This document shows, one piece after another, positions 45,700 through 56,556 of a stretch of DNA of 64,000 nt (the first letter of the stretch is position 1; every line of letters starts with the position of its first letter). The position numbers and the translations under genes are program-made. The DNA is from Epiperipatus broadwayi (taxonomy: Eukaryota; Onychophora; Udeonychophora; Euonychophora; Peripatidae), in contig JAQFVV010006353.1 of the NCBI GenBank assembly GCA_028023455.1, forward strand, positions 2,294,001 to 2,358,000, written 5' to 3'. Under the pieces are notes generated by a model that saw only the letters and a list, made by a program, of their open reading frames with translations, had not been told where the DNA came from and made no database searches.

Positions 45700-46345
45700 A
45701 AATATCACAAGCTGTTTACACAGAGACAAAACTCTCCATACAGTAGTGCCTCTCAGTGCAAGCCAGAGTAATCAATGGATGCAGGAAGATTTGTGCATAA
45801 AATTCCTATTTAATTCCTACTCATCCAATATCTCCAGACTAGTTTCTAGCTTTTAGCATTCATCAGTGAAGAGCCTTGGATTTGAGAGCACTATATCCAG
45901 ATCTTAAGATCTAATGTAGTATGGAGAGTTTTGCCATCTGTAAAACAGATTGCGTAAGCATAAAAATGGTGATCATGTGATGTTTAATGGATTAATACCA
46001 ATCTTGCTCAATAAAATTACAGTGACTGTGGTTATTAAAGAATCAAAGAGACCAAAACATTTGGATGTTGACTGAGCTCAGATCTATACAACTATACAAG
46101 TTAGTGAACTTGAATTGAAAACATTATTGTTTTCATTTTGGACTCAAAGTTTTATAGTTAGCTAATAAAATAAAAAGTAGATGCTGGAGGGTTGCATTAG
46201 ATCATAAGGTCTGGATGCAGTGCTCTCTCATTGATGAAAGCCATAAGCTAGAAACTAGTCTGGAGACATCAGATTAGTAGGCACTAGATAGAGATTTTAT
46301 GCACAAACCTATCTGCATCCATTGTTTACCCTTTGCCTCTGAATA
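45700..46345. repeat. Family A hammerhead palindrome, about 640 bp
   Basis: Left arm minus, right arm plus. Starts ACTCTCCATACAGTAGTGCC. A direct joint GTAGTATGGAGAGTTTTGCC near 45916 shows an internal deletion that fuses the ribozyme side to the terminus. The minus ribozyme is intact. The plus ribozyme at 46227-46266 has UUGAUGA instead of CUGAUGA. Confidence 0.75.
45831..45872 (-). ncRNA. Hammerhead ribozyme, family A, with stem I covariation
   Basis: Stem I UCUUCA pairs with UGGAGA, 6 of 6. The C-G pair at 2.4/1.4 in the reference copy is a U-A pair here, a two-sided change that keeps the helix. Core CUGAUGA, GAA, ACUAGU and C17 are intact. Stem II is reduced to GC/GC with a U.U mismatch. 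Confidence 0.8.
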
Positions 46346-46745
46346 AAAAAGTTGTGAATTAAAACTCAACATTTTCTTCTTTCATTTAAACATCATCTAG
46401 GTGTTTTCCTCTCACAATTTTGGTTTTAGAAACTTTGAGCTTCAAATTCGAAAGCATACTTAAAAATAAGTCACTTTCTTTAACATAAGAAAGATGTCTT
46501 TTTCTTAGACTTACAAATAACTGATAATGATTTCTTAACAGTATTTTATAAAATTTTAGCCTTTTAACGGCATCATCAGCCATTTGTAAACAAACTAAGT
46601 CAAATTTTTACTTTTAAAAACTAAAAATGTTTTTTTTATTGCTGCTTACAAAGCCAAATTTTTTTTTAAAATTTTTTAACATTTATAAAAGATGAAATAA
46701 TGTTTAGTAATGTAATCAGCCTCAGAAATCAGATGTTTATTATAG
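46346..46745. other. No gene recognised
   Basis: AT-rich. The 65-codon minus frame at 46386-46583 (KRLKFYKILLRNHYQLFVSL) has no family that I recognise. Confidence 0.4.
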
Positions 46746-46870
46746 TAGTATAATCAGAGGGATTTGAACCCAGACTTTCAAGATGCTTTTAATCATCCAT
46801 TCCATCTTATACATGCATTTAATTATTGTATATTAATATAAGTGAACAAAGATAACTTTCTATCCACTTT
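46746..46870 (-). repeat. Family C tRNA-like 3-prime end, fragment
   Basis: B box on the minus strand near 46760 (GTCTGGGTTCAAATCCC) with the flanking AAGATGGAATGG block. Confidence 0.6.
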
Positions 46871-46879
46871 GCACTATGC

Positions 46880-46965
46880 AATAGTTTATTATACACACTT
46901 GCAAAACAGCTGACAGTTTTGACTTCTCAACAGTCTTCCTCATACTTCCAATATTTAAAAAGAAA
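46880..46965 (-). repeat. Penelope-type HHR-like motif, decayed
   Basis: Minus strand near 46913-46945: GUAUGAGGAAGACUGUUGAG then AAGUCAAAACUGUCAG. Core and stem II partly recognisable. Confidence 0.45.
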
Positions 46966-47009
46966 ACACAGTTTTGTTAATGTGTTTAAAATCCTTTATA
47001 CTTTATAAT

Positions 47010-47775
47010 TTAAAACAGGCAAAACTCTCTGTATGTATTGCCACTCAGTGCAAGCCAAAGTAATTAATGGATGCCAGAAGGCTTGTGCATAAAATCCCCT
47101 TTCTAGTGCCTACCCATCCAATATCCCCAGACTAGTTTCTGGCTTGTAGCCTTCATCAGTGAGAAGCCTTGGATTTGAGAGCACTGCACAAAGATCTTAG
47201 GATCTAATGCAACCCTCCAGAAGCCACCTCTTATCTCTACTTAACTACAAAACTATGAGACTTGAATTGAAAACACTATAATATTGTCAATTCAAGATCA
47301 TCAGCTTATATAGTCATATAGGTCTGAATTCAGTTCAGTACCTACACATTTTAGTGTTTTTGGTTTTTTAATAACCATAGCCACCACTATCCTATTAGGC
47401 AGGATTGGTTTTAAGCCAATAAACATCACATGATCACTATTTTTTATGCTTGCTCTTAATTGTTATTAAAACAGGCAAAACTCTCTATACGTATTGCCCC
47501 TCAGTGCAAGCCAGAGTAATCAATGGATGCCAGAGATCTAGGTGCAGTGCTCTCAGGTCCAAGGCTCCTCACTGACGAAGGCTACAAGCCAGAAACTAGT
47601 GTGGGAATATTGGATGAGTAGGCACTAGATGGGGATTTTATGCATGAGCCTTCTGGCATCCATTGATTACTCTGGCTTGCACTAAATGGCAATATGTATA
47701 GAGAATTTTGCCTGTTTTAATAACAGTTAATAGCAAGCATAAGAAATAGTGATCATGTGATGTTTATTAGCACTT
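47010..47775. repeat. Family A hammerhead element, tandem plus inverted, about 760 bp
   Basis: Minus-oriented starts (AAACAGGCAAAACTCTCT) at 47013 and 47469, 456 bp apart, followed by a plus arm to 47700. The minus ribozyme at 47124-47165 is intact. The plus ribozyme at about 47568-47608 has CUGACGA (position 7 change, tolerated) but G in place of C17 (ACUAGUG), which should abolish cleavage. Stem II in both is AGGC/GCC, so it keeps pairing by A-U to G-C change. Confidence 0.8.
47124..47165 (-). ncRNA. Hammerhead ribozyme, family A, with stem II covariation
   Basis: Stem I UUCUCA with UGGGGA (two wobbles). CUGAUGA. Stem II GGC/GCC with loop UACAA, where the reference has AGC/GCU. GAA, palindrome ACUAGU, C17. 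All catalytic positions are present. Confidence 0.8.
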
Positions 47776-48925
47776 TATAATTTTAAGTATAATCTTAACT
47801 TTCAGTTGATTGCCAACCAATTTTGATATAAATTTCAGGGGTAGACTCAGATGTTATGTTTTCAAATAGTGGCAGTACCTACATTTTGTTCAATTTAATG
47901 ACTGTTATTTCAAATTCATTTTTTTGAGTCTGGAAGATAATAAGATCCATATATGGTGATACCAAAGATGACTTTATATTTTATTATTTGGATTAATGCA
48001 ATGTGAAAAGGTTTTATGATTGAATTTTTGAAAGATGAATCAGCAAATGTTTTAATCAGATAATTCTATATTTACTCTTATATGATCTTAAGGAAACCAT
48101 ATAAAATAAAAATAAGATAACTGATTTTTCTGATTTCTCTCTAAATTATCAAATAGCCTTCATCTTTATAAAATGTTTATAATAGATATGTTAAGCACTT
48201 GGTGACACAAAAACAGAAAAGCTTAATAATAAAAAATTTTAATAGCTAATTGTAATAAAAAATTTTAATAGCTAATTGTTGGAGCAATTCCTTGAAAGCC
48301 AATTCTTTGGACCAGAACACTACTTGATGTACATACTTTAAATAACATCTTCTGTTAAGGGTTTGACAATATAAAGTAAGAAAGCTTAACAACAAAAACT
48401 TTTTAACTTAATATGCTAAGCACACTTTCAATATCTTTATATTGATGGCATATTCACGGTAATGCATAAGTAGAATTTCTGGTGAGAGATGTGATATGAA
48501 TATCATGCAAATTGTATTCAAATTGCATGCAGATACACTTACATAACTGACATTTTAGAAAGAGGGAAACAGAATTCCTTTTTGTTTATAGCATTAAGAT
48601 TATTGGCAATATGCCAGGCTTCCTTTAACTTACATTTAGTATTGTTCTTTTCTAGAAATACAACACTAGCTGATATAGGTTCGAATGTATGGCCGATAAG
48701 TAAATATTTAGGCAAATTAATTCAAAATGACAAATAAGCATCTGCCTGAAGGCAAGTGGATATTACAACCAAATAAAAGAATTAGATTATGAAAGTGGTG
48801 TACCAGATACTGGTGTCATACTGTACTTTAAAAGGTCATTTATTTGCCTTATAGATATTATAATGATCGAAATGAAAGTATATTTGCATTACAATATATT
48901 TAGATATCTTAGTTCTAAAAAAATA
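47776..48925. other. No gene recognised; one 27-bp tandem duplication
   Basis: AATAAAAAATTTTAATAGCT occurs twice at about 48227-48282. Otherwise AT-rich with no frame of interest. Confidence 0.4.
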
Positions 48926-48929
48926 ACTC

Positions 48930-49190
48930 AAGAACTTGAAGAGATTCCAATCAGAAGATAGATTTATTAATGGCGTTATTAAATCCTACAATGATATCAA
49001 TGTAACAATAAATTCAACAGTCATTAACTATGTGGCTCATGGTATTTGAGCACATACACACAGACCAATAGCAGTTATATTCCATTTCTAAAGCAGAGCA
49101 GTGCAATAATCATAGATTGCTCTGAATTGGTTGATGAGAATCCAATTGCATCTAGGAAGATAAATCTTTCTGGATTTTTTTTTATTGTAT
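48930..49190 (-). pseudogene. LINE C-terminal fragment, relic 2
   Basis: Homologous to 41100-41350 on the same strand, with ATTCCAATCAGAAGATAG shared on the plus strand. The minus reading CYWSVCMCSNTMSHIVNDC retains the C...TM.HIV..C pattern; stops follow. Confidence 0.5.
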
Positions 49191-50330
49191 TGGAAAAATC
49201 TTTAAAATTTTTATTTCTTTGATTATAGATTCATTGGTTCATCCTCAATCGGATTTTGTCTTAAGGATACATCCAGAGATTAGCTACATCACAAGTTCAT
49301 CCATTTCTTGGTTGAACATCCAAAAAGAAAATCTTGATTTGAAATGAGTGCTAGATAATGAAACCATATCTTGAATTATTGGCTAGTCTTACTTAACAGC
49401 TATTTATACATTTTCATGCAGTATTTTATCTTCTGATACAGGTGGAGCAATATGCAAATAAACAGGAAGTGTCTGTAAAAAAGTAGATTTGAATGTATCA
49501 GTAACATTTTTCATGGTAATTGTTAATTAATTTCCAGAAAATTAGCATAAGAAACCATTTCTCCATTCAGAGACACAATATTTATAAGTTGGAATGTTAC
49601 TACTGAAAAAGCTGATCATATTTGCATAAAAAAGCCTAGTAGTGCTGGATGTCTTTCAAGAGAGATTATTCCTGGAAACTAGGTTTGAACTAACTTTAGA
49701 GAAATGAAAAAATAAGTTGATTATAATAATAGTATATAAAGGTCTAATATGTAATTTTATATTAACTTCATTGTTTATCTATGATAATTTTACATATACA
49801 TATATGTATGTGTGTTAGTATGCCTGGTAAAATCTCTTGTTCTTCTTTCATCACTTATCTATTTGGCTTAGTGCACTTTCACTGCTGACCACTATAATCA
49901 TGGTTGTATTACTTCATTAAGTTTAATCCTTTTATAGTGCTTCTTTATTATTCTTAATATGTAAATGAGCTAATTTACATATTCCACCAGTTAGATAATT
50001 GAATGCTATTAGCTATTATGTTATTATTATAAATGATGTACCAAGCCTCCTTTATTTACCTCTTCTTGTTGTCACATTCCCCGCACCCTAGTTTGATATT
50101 TTGTGGATCAAATGTCTAGTATGATAATAGTGAAAATAGTCATCTATTTTCAAATCATTCACATTTTATTTTTATCTCTGCTTTGAGAATAGCTTTCATT
50201 TTGAGAGTTTGAGATCTGTGAGAATTCCATTATGTGAAGCAGAAAAAGCTGTTATTATATTTTTCCATCATTAGCCAGCCATCATCTTGTAAAACCATGC
50301 AGAATGATTTGGGAAATGAGAATTTCTTAT
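49191..50330. other. No gene recognised
   Basis: AT-rich; a short TA/TG tract near 49793. Confidence 0.4.
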
Positions 50331-50334
50331 AATA

Positions 50335-50980
50335 AGTGTATCAGACTATATATACAACAGTGCCACCTAGTGCAAGCTTTTATAATCCATGGATGCAGGA
50401 AGGTTTGTACATAAAACCCCTATCTAGTGCTTACTCATCCAGCATCCCCAAATTAGTTTCTAACTTGTGGCTTTCATCAGTTAGGAACCTTGGATTGAGA
50501 TCACTACACCTCCAAGACTCCTAACTGATAAAAACTACAAGCTAGAAATTAGTCTGAGGATGTTGGATGAGTAGACCTTAGAGGAATTTTATGCACAAAC
50601 CTTCATGCATCCATTGATTACAAAATCTGTCACTTTGTGGCACTACTGTAGTAATTTATGGAAGAATAAATATGAAAAAAAAGTGATTATACAGAAAGTG
50701 AATTATTGGTTTTTATGCTGGGTTTGGGAAAAGATAAAGGGGATTTCGATGTAAAGGTTATAGAGTTGACAAAGATTATGTTGTGGAAATGGGATGGAGC
50801 AGAATATGGGAAAATTTAGAGTGGGGAATGTAAAATAAAGTGGTTAACAGGTTTATCTGAGCATAATTGCTGAGATATTTTTGACTTCGTTTAAGGGAAA
50901 ACACAATACATCACATCACATCACTCTTATTAATTGCATGTGCAAGCATATGAAATGGTGATCATGTGATGTTTTGGGGA
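50335..50980. repeat. Family A palindrome interrupted by a LINE
   Basis: Left arm minus from ACAGTGCCACCTAGTGC, right arm plus to GGCACTACTGTAG at 50638-50651. The arm resumes after the LINE with GTGCAAGCATATGAAATGGT at about 50940. The minus ribozyme (about 50450-50490) has stem III ACUAAU, U17 and a broken stem I. The plus ribozyme has CUGAUAA (G8 to A). Both are expected to be dead. Confidence 0.7.
50651..50924 (+). mobile_element. LINE 3-prime end, copy 3, short
   Basis: Matches 19605-19881 (AGTTGACAAAGATTATG, then AATGG, then the CACATCACATCAC end). 5-prime truncated to about 270 bp and inserted in a family A arm. Confidence 0.7.
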
Positions 50981-51425
50981 TTCCTTATATATGTATAAAT
51001 TTTTTTCTTTCAACACAAATTATTCTAGATTTTAAAACAAATAACTTTAAAAAATACTTTTCATAATACCAAATATTCAAATATTTAAAACTATCAATCT
51101 CTTCACTTTTTTATCTTCCACTATCATCACCATCATCATCATTGGTCACTCACAAAAGAGTATGACCATTTCTTCTCCAAGACAAAAGATGAAAAAACAA
51201 AAAGCAAAGCAATCCTACACCAAAAAATGAGTTTTCTGATAATTATACAAACCAATCTGTGAAAGCCAAAATATGCCACCATATAGAACATGCTGGTTCA
51301 TATTTGTGTTTACTTAATATTTTTCAATGTTGTTATGCAATCTCTTCTCAGCATACTTTTCTTATTAAAACATTTCGTTACTATGACTGACTGTAGCTCT
51401 CCTATCTATTTTGTTCTCTACATAT
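50981..51425. other. No gene recognised; CAT-repeat LINE-like tail
   Basis: ATCATCACCATCATCATCAT near 51123 followed by TGGTCACTCACAAAAGAG could be the tail of another LINE on the minus strand. Weak. Confidence 0.35.
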
Positions 51426-51429
51426 TTTT

Positions 51430-51965
51430 CCTGTATATTGCACTTTTTTCTTTAGAGGGACTTTAAGGGAATGTGGTTAAGATCTATCTTTCCAACAAAA
51501 ATTTGCTCAAGATTATTTGTAAAACACTTTTTTAAAAGTAAATTTATTATTATAAAGCACTGAAAACGTTGAAATTATTTAAACAGAAGTCAATCTCCGA
51601 TAATGCGCTATTTTTTAAATAATATTATTAAATTCTTACCAGCGGGTGAGTGCGTGAACATTTATAATATTTAAGAAATAGTGCATTATCGGAGATTGAC
51701 TTCCGTTTGAATAATTTCAAAGTTTTCGGTGCTTTATAATAATAAATTTACTTTTAAAGAAGTGTTTTACAATAATCTTGAGCAAATTTTTGTTGGAAAG
51801 ATAGATCTCATCCATATTCTCTTAAAGTCATTCTAAAGAAAAAAAGTGCAATATATAGGAAAAATATGAGTGCGTGGATGTTTATAATATTTAAGAAATA
51901 GTGCGTTATCGGAGTTTGACTTCTGTTTGAATAATTTCAAAGTTTTCAGCGCTTTATAAATTCAT
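51430..51965. repeat. Foldback, family K, arms about 200 bp
   Basis: Arms 51440-51630 and 51665-51860 mirror (AAGATCTATCTTTCCAACAA against TTGTTGGAAAGATAGATCT). A further direct copy of the GAGTGCGTG..TTATCGGAG..TTTGAATAATTTCAAAG block is at 51868-51958, and a third begins at 52152. Confidence 0.75.
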
Positions 51966-52139
51966 GTTTGTCTAATCGTATGTAGTTAAAAATGAGAAAC
52001 TGTCTTTCCCCTGCAGATGAGTTAAATAGATTTGTATAATTGAATATTTGGTTATAATAACATCAGGCATACAATAGACTCAAGCTTTGATTTAGTGTAC
52101 GCTCTAAACTTAAGGGATTCACTGAAGTTTTTTAAACTT

Positions 52140-52345
52140 ATCGGTGGGATGAGTGCATGGAAATTTATAATATTTAAAAAATAGCACATTATCGGAGATT
52201 GACTTCCGTTTGAATAATTTTTTTTTTCTCATGTGTCATAGCATCAGCCGGGAAGCGAACCCACTACCCCGGGACAACTGCTTGTAAAGCGGCTGTCGCT
52301 GACCTCTCGACCACCATTGCTTGACTGAATAATTTTTTTTTAACG
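52140..52345. repeat. Family K fragment interrupted by a SINE
   Basis: The GAGTGCATGGAAATTTATAA...GGAGATTGACTTCCGTTTG block matches 51648-51740, then a SINE follows, and TGACTGAATAATTTT resumes after it. Confidence 0.6.
52222..52322 (-). mobile_element. tRNA-derived SINE (type 1), minus copy
   Basis: On the minus strand: GGTGGTCGAGAGGTCAGCGA, B box GTGGGTTCGCTTCCCGG, then GCTATGACAC and A run. The text TGAATAATTTTTTTT occurs on both sides and is probably the target duplication. Confidence 0.8.
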
Positions 52346-52384
52346 GAAAATTTGTGGTGATATCATTTCACTAGGTATTTTGTG

Positions 52385-52925
52385 ATGGACTATTTCCATC
52401 ATCTAACATTAAATATTGAATGCTTTAAAAAAAAAAAAAAGAACATTATTTAAACTTTCCAATTGCATTCAACCATTAGTATTAGCATTGAGGTTAATAT
52501 ATAACAATGTTTCAAGTGGTGTTACTTTTCTCTCTACTTCAGGTCTAACTGGCCTACCACTGAGAGTACTAGCATGGGAGTCAAACTCAGATCTTTAAAT
52601 TCTTAAATATTGAAATTTTAAGGTAATGCTCTAACCAACTGATTAATATTAAATTTTAAGGTAATGCCCTAACTAACTAAGCTGGATAGCTCCGTTAATT
52701 AGAGCATTACCTTAAAATTCAATATTCCAAAAATTTGGTGTGATCCCCATGGTAATACTTCCATTGGTCAGACCAATAACATCTGAAAAAAAGAAGAAGA
52801 GTAATACCATTTACAACTGTGTGTTATGTACTACCAGCGGTTGAATATAATTGGAAAGTTTAAATAAAGTTTACAATTTTGCTGTAAGACATTCAATATT
52901 TAATGTTAGATGATGGAAATAGAAA
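52385..52925. repeat. Family E SINE-like inverted pair
   Basis: Arms: ATGGACTATTTCCATCATCT..AACATTAAATATTGAATG mirrors CATTCAATATTTAATGTTAG..ATGATGGAAAT. The left (minus) copy has a B-box-like stretch near 52575 and TGCTCTAACCAACTGA; the right (plus) has TCAGACCAATAACATCTGAA. Confidence 0.65.
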
Positions 52926-53180
52926 CATATAATAAATTCCTTTTTAGAAATTTTTGTATTGATCTTTCACTATATATATATATATTATATTTAATGTTTT
53001 CGTGGTTATATAATGGCTCGTTACTATTTGAGATCTAATGATTTTTCTTTGAAAAGTTATGACAATGGCGGATGCTATTTCGTCAAAACTTTGGAAATTA
53101 GTCAAAACTAATAAATGGTTTAACTCAAAAACTATTTTATTTATATATAATATTTAAACACAAATTTATTGTACATACTT
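52926..53180. other. No gene recognised
   Basis: TA tract near 52972; otherwise AT-rich. Confidence 0.35.
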
Positions 53181-53182
53181 TT

Positions 53183-53408
53183 AAGTTAGATGTAATTATA
53201 GGAGGATTTGAACCGTGACTTTCAAACTTCCTTTTGTCATTCACTCCATCTTTAACAGATAAGTGCTGGTTTGGCATGAAATACGTATATTGGAGATTAT
53301 TTATCTTTTCCCCGTGTATGTGGTCATGTGTATCGGTTGTATAAGATGGAATGAATGACAAAAGAGAGTTTGAAAATCTGGGTTCAAATCCTCTATAATT
53401 ATATTTAT
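53183..53408. repeat. Family C short foldback with half a hammerhead
   Basis: Outer ends both carry B boxes (GGATTTGAACCGTGAC near 53203 on the minus strand, GTCTGGGTTCAAATCC-like near 53377 on the plus strand). Between them the plus strand keeps stem II, GAAAUACGUAUAUUGGAG of the ribozyme at about 53263-53297, but CUGAUGA has become CAGAUAA. Confidence 0.65.
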
Positions 53409-53556
53409 ATATAAACAAAATACTGTGGAATAAACTCTACAATATTCATTATACCATATAAATATATAGTTAAAATATACGGTAAATTTAATAAATGATA
53501 TTAACTAAAAATCTGCAGCTAGAAACTTTCTAGACTAGCACTATGATGCAGCCAAC
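53409..53556. other. No gene recognised
   Basis: Short AT-rich spacer. Confidence 0.35.
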
Positions 53557-53568
53557 AAGGTATCTCTA

Positions 53569-53666
53569 GTCAAGCGTTGGTGGCAGAGTGGTTAGCACAG
53601 CTGCCTTACAAGCAGTTGTCCCGGGGTTCGCTTCCCGGCCGACGGTTTGACACATTAAAAAAAAAA
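53569..53666 (+). mobile_element. tRNA-derived SINE (type 1), plus copy
   Basis: GGTGGCAGAGTGGTTAGCAC (A box), GGGGTTCGCTTCCCGGC (B box), GGTTTGACACATT and an A run. Target duplication AAGGTATCTCTA at 53557-53568 and AAGGTACCTCTA at 53667-53678, one mismatch. Confidence 0.9.
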
Positions 53667-53678
53667 AAGGTACCTCTA

Positions 53679-54555
53679 CAAAATAGGAGTATGGGAAATC
53701 AAAGTATAGTAACTTTTTCAAGTTCTCATTTTATAATTGAGACCCCTTCCCCATGGACAATGAAGTATTATAATTAATGTTTCACCGAAGGTTATAGATA
53801 GTTAATATTTAATATATACGTAATGCTGAAATTTATAACGTACAAACTTTCAAGCAATGTTTTTAACTAATCTAGTTCAATAATTTCGTTCAACATTTTC
53901 TATATAATAAAAACTAACATATTTTTTCCCTTAAATTTCTGATTCAATAATTTCTTTTTTACATCAGATCAACTCTTTTACCGGTTGATTTAAACTATGG
54001 GAGGAAAATTTATTGTATATATAAAAAAGAACCTCATTATTATTTAATGATTTATTTTGTAAGTAAAATTTTGATTTCCATTACAAGTAAAAATATAGTT
54101 TATTATAAAATTTAACTTTATTTCTTTAAAATAAAAGCCCCAGTAACTGAATACAAGTTGTATAAACATTGATATTTGCGTGAGGAGATCCATATATATA
54201 TAACATATTGTAAAAATTACTTTAATACAATAAGTTACGAAAAATGTCAATGATAAAGAAGGCTATTTACGTATTATACTAATGTGAAAGATGTTTGTGA
54301 CCCAATTACCTATTGAAGTGCCTTGTATTGATATTTTTTAAAATGTGTGTAAAAATATATAAATCAAAATAGAACAAACATATAGCAGCAAAATTATAAA
54401 CTTAACAAAATTCCCTTCACAAGCAGAGTTTTATTTATTTACTATAAATCTTATCAAGTAAGAACTAGTAACCAAAACAAAATATCAATAGCATTAGTAC
54501 TAAATTTTGTATACTCTTTTGTTAGGTGAAATTATAATTGCCAAAAAAATGTTTT
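53679..54555. other. No gene recognised
   Basis: AT-rich, nothing recognised. Confidence 0.4.
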
Positions 54556-54557
54556 AG

Positions 54558-54636
54558 AATTTTTTTTTTTTATATGTTAAATGCGTTGACCGGAAAGCAA
54601 ACCACCAGCTATGCTAACCACTAGGCCACCAACACG
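54558..54636 (-). mobile_element. tRNA-derived SINE (type 1), minus, shortened
   Basis: On the minus strand GGTGGCCTAGTGGTTAGCAT (A box) is close to a B-box remnant GGTTTGCTTTCCGG; part of the middle is deleted. The flanks GTTTTAGAATTTT and GTTTTAAAAATTTT may be the target duplication. Confidence 0.7.
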
Positions 54637-54639
54637 TTT

Positions 54640-55255
54640 TAAAAATTTTTATCATCATTTTTAACCATTATCAATCCACTGTAGAATAAAGGCTTCTCCA
54701 AGTTTAATCCAGTGTCTCCAATCTCTAACCTCTCTTCTCCACATTATTCCAGCAAACTGTCTTAATTCAGTCACCCAACTCATACGTGGTCTCTTTCTAG
54801 GTCTTTTACAACTTTTTGAAATGCTTTCCTGTTATCATTTCTTCTAGCAATAAACCCAACCCATCTTCATTTTAATCTTTTAATTCTTTCAATGATGATA
54901 GTAATATCTGTTTGTTCTCTCATCCATGTATTTCATTTTTAATTTTTTCTATTCGTAACATACCTACCCTATCTCCATACTTTATTGAGTGATCTGAAAT
55001 CTGAGTATTATTCTTCTGTTAAACGTTCAAGTATCAGATTCATAAGCAATAATTAGTAAAAAATATTTATTGAAAATTTCCCTTTTCTAATATATAGGTA
55101 TATCTTAGTTTAATACACATGATATTTATAACAAAAGCTCTTTATCCAAATTTAATTCTGCGATTAATTTCACCCATTATTTCTATCTGAATTAACTCTT
55201 AGCCTGCCTCTTACGAGACATTTCATTGATGATTGATGTCACTCTATTTCCATTA
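54640..55255 (-). pseudogene. RTE-like LINE, C-terminal part of relic 3
   Basis: The minus strand gives, with frame changes, EINRRIKFG, later IKRLKWRWVGFIARRNDNR, then KRPRKRPRMSWVTELRQFAG, WRREVRDWRHWIKLGEAF and ILQWIDNG at the end. The order and motifs match 36600-37165. It belongs to the same insertion as 55957-56215, which carries the reverse transcriptase part. Confidence 0.7.
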
Positions 55256-55956
55256 TTTTTAATGATAGGATAGCCGTTTTACAGTCATTCGTTAGGTTTT
55301 TAAAAGTTCTGTAAGATACTGCCATTTCCTGAATTATTTTACAAGTAAAAAATCAATAAAACTGGTGGTAAAGCTTTACAAAGAAGAAAGCTTGTCGGTG
55401 ATTGGCTCTCAGCCATCAAAGACATTCTGATTGGCTGGCAAGGACAAAGAAACCGCCTAATCAAAGAAGAACGCTAAGATTTACAATTCGAAAATGATAA
55501 ATCAGTGTTTTAGACCATTATAAAGTATTTTTTGAGAAATTATGAATTATTTAAGAAAAATATTGCTAAAAACTAAATTATTTAAAAAAAATATTTAAGA
55601 TTTTAGTAAAAATATTTAAGATTTTAGAAAAAAAATAAATTACTTTTTCATAATGTAAAACTGAAAAAAAAAACATTTACGTCAGCAACTCTTTTTAATT
55701 TGTTACTAAGTTTAGCTTTTAATTTTGCCGCTATGAAATATTTCTACAATAAACAAATAGAAATTTATTTTTGAAAGAACTTTCGCTCACTTTCATAACC
55801 TGACAAAATATTAATATACTTTTTACAAACAATTCTAAAGTGAATATGATATTAAAAGGTGAATATATTTTGACAATTGACTTTGTCTTGGCCAATTAAA
55901 AGTCTTGATTTTTAACTCACTCAGGCCAATAATATAATTAGCTTTTAAAAGGTTAA
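55256..55956 (-). mobile_element. piggyBac-like non-autonomous element, copy 2, inside RTE relic
   Basis: On the minus strand starts at TTAA (55953-55956), then CCTTTTAAAAGCTAATTAT. It matches 29021-29690 in order (TTTTAATTGGCC, GAAAGTTCTTTC, ATTGGCTCTCAGCC, CCAATCAGAATGTCTTT). The distal end is truncated near 55290. It splits the RTE reading between QIINL and the INxRI segment. Confidence 0.6.
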
Positions 55957-56215
55957 TAATCTGATCAAGATGTTTGTATTCATCATTATCGATGCATTTT
56001 TTCTTCTGAAAAAATTCACTGAATAATAATACCTTAGTCTTTTTAGTATTTACATTTAGTCCAATTTTCTTACTTTTACCTGATAACTCTTCCAACATTT
56101 CCAAAAACTCTGAAGCATTAATTGCAAAACCGACCACATCATTGGCTAAATTTATATAAATTAAACAGTCTCCATTAATTATAACTTTCTTAGCTTCTCA
56201 TTTTAATCCATAAAA
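55957..56215 (-). pseudogene. RTE-like LINE reverse transcriptase, palm segment
   Basis: The minus strand reads INGDCLIYINLANDVVGFAI, then ASEFLEMLEELSGKSKKIGL, then NVNTKKTKVLLFSEFFQKKK and DNDEYKHLDQIIN. This is the reverse transcriptase palm around the FADD box (here changed to LAND, so one catalytic D is lost) and the conserved GL..N..KTK and EYxYLG-like motifs. The open frame to 55835 runs on into the piggyBac-like element. The N-terminal part upstream of the FADD box is absent or decayed. Confidence 0.75.
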
Positions 56216-56333
56216 TACTTCTAAAACTGCTGTAAGAAGTTTAAGAAAATACCTCTATACGACCCATTACTCTCAGTGCCATCTCATATTGTTGACTCAC
56301 CTGATCACACACATGCTGAAAAGATAAATAATC

Positions 56334-56377
56334 ACCAATATAACTATTTCATGCTAAATCAGCAATCATCAGTTGGT
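56334..56377 (-). ncRNA. Hammerhead ribozyme, family C, minus
   Basis: Stem I ACCAA with UUGGU, 5 of 5. CUGAUGA. Stem II UGCU/AGCA inside a longer hairpin. GAA. Stem III AUAGUUAU (self-complementary with one G.U). A17 as cleavage base. All conserved core bases are present. Confidence 0.75.
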
Positions 56378-56514
56378 CTAGATTACTATCCTCACACATA
56401 TATATAATCAGTGCTCAGCTTTATATAGGCTGTCCATTAAAGTATGAAGTATGGCTATCTTAGTATAAAGCTGAGCACTGATTATATATATATGTGTGCG
56501 GATAGTAATCTAGA

Positions 56515-56556
56515 CCAACTGATGATTGCTGGTTTAGCATGAAATACGTATATTGT
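56515..56556 (+). ncRNA. Hammerhead ribozyme, family C, plus
   Basis: CUGAUGA at 56519-56525. Stem II at 56526-56540 (UGCUG/UAGCA with G.U). GAA at 56541-56543, palindrome AUACGUAU at 56544-56551, A17 at 56552. Stem I is only CAA/UUG here, so activity may be low. Confidence 0.7.
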
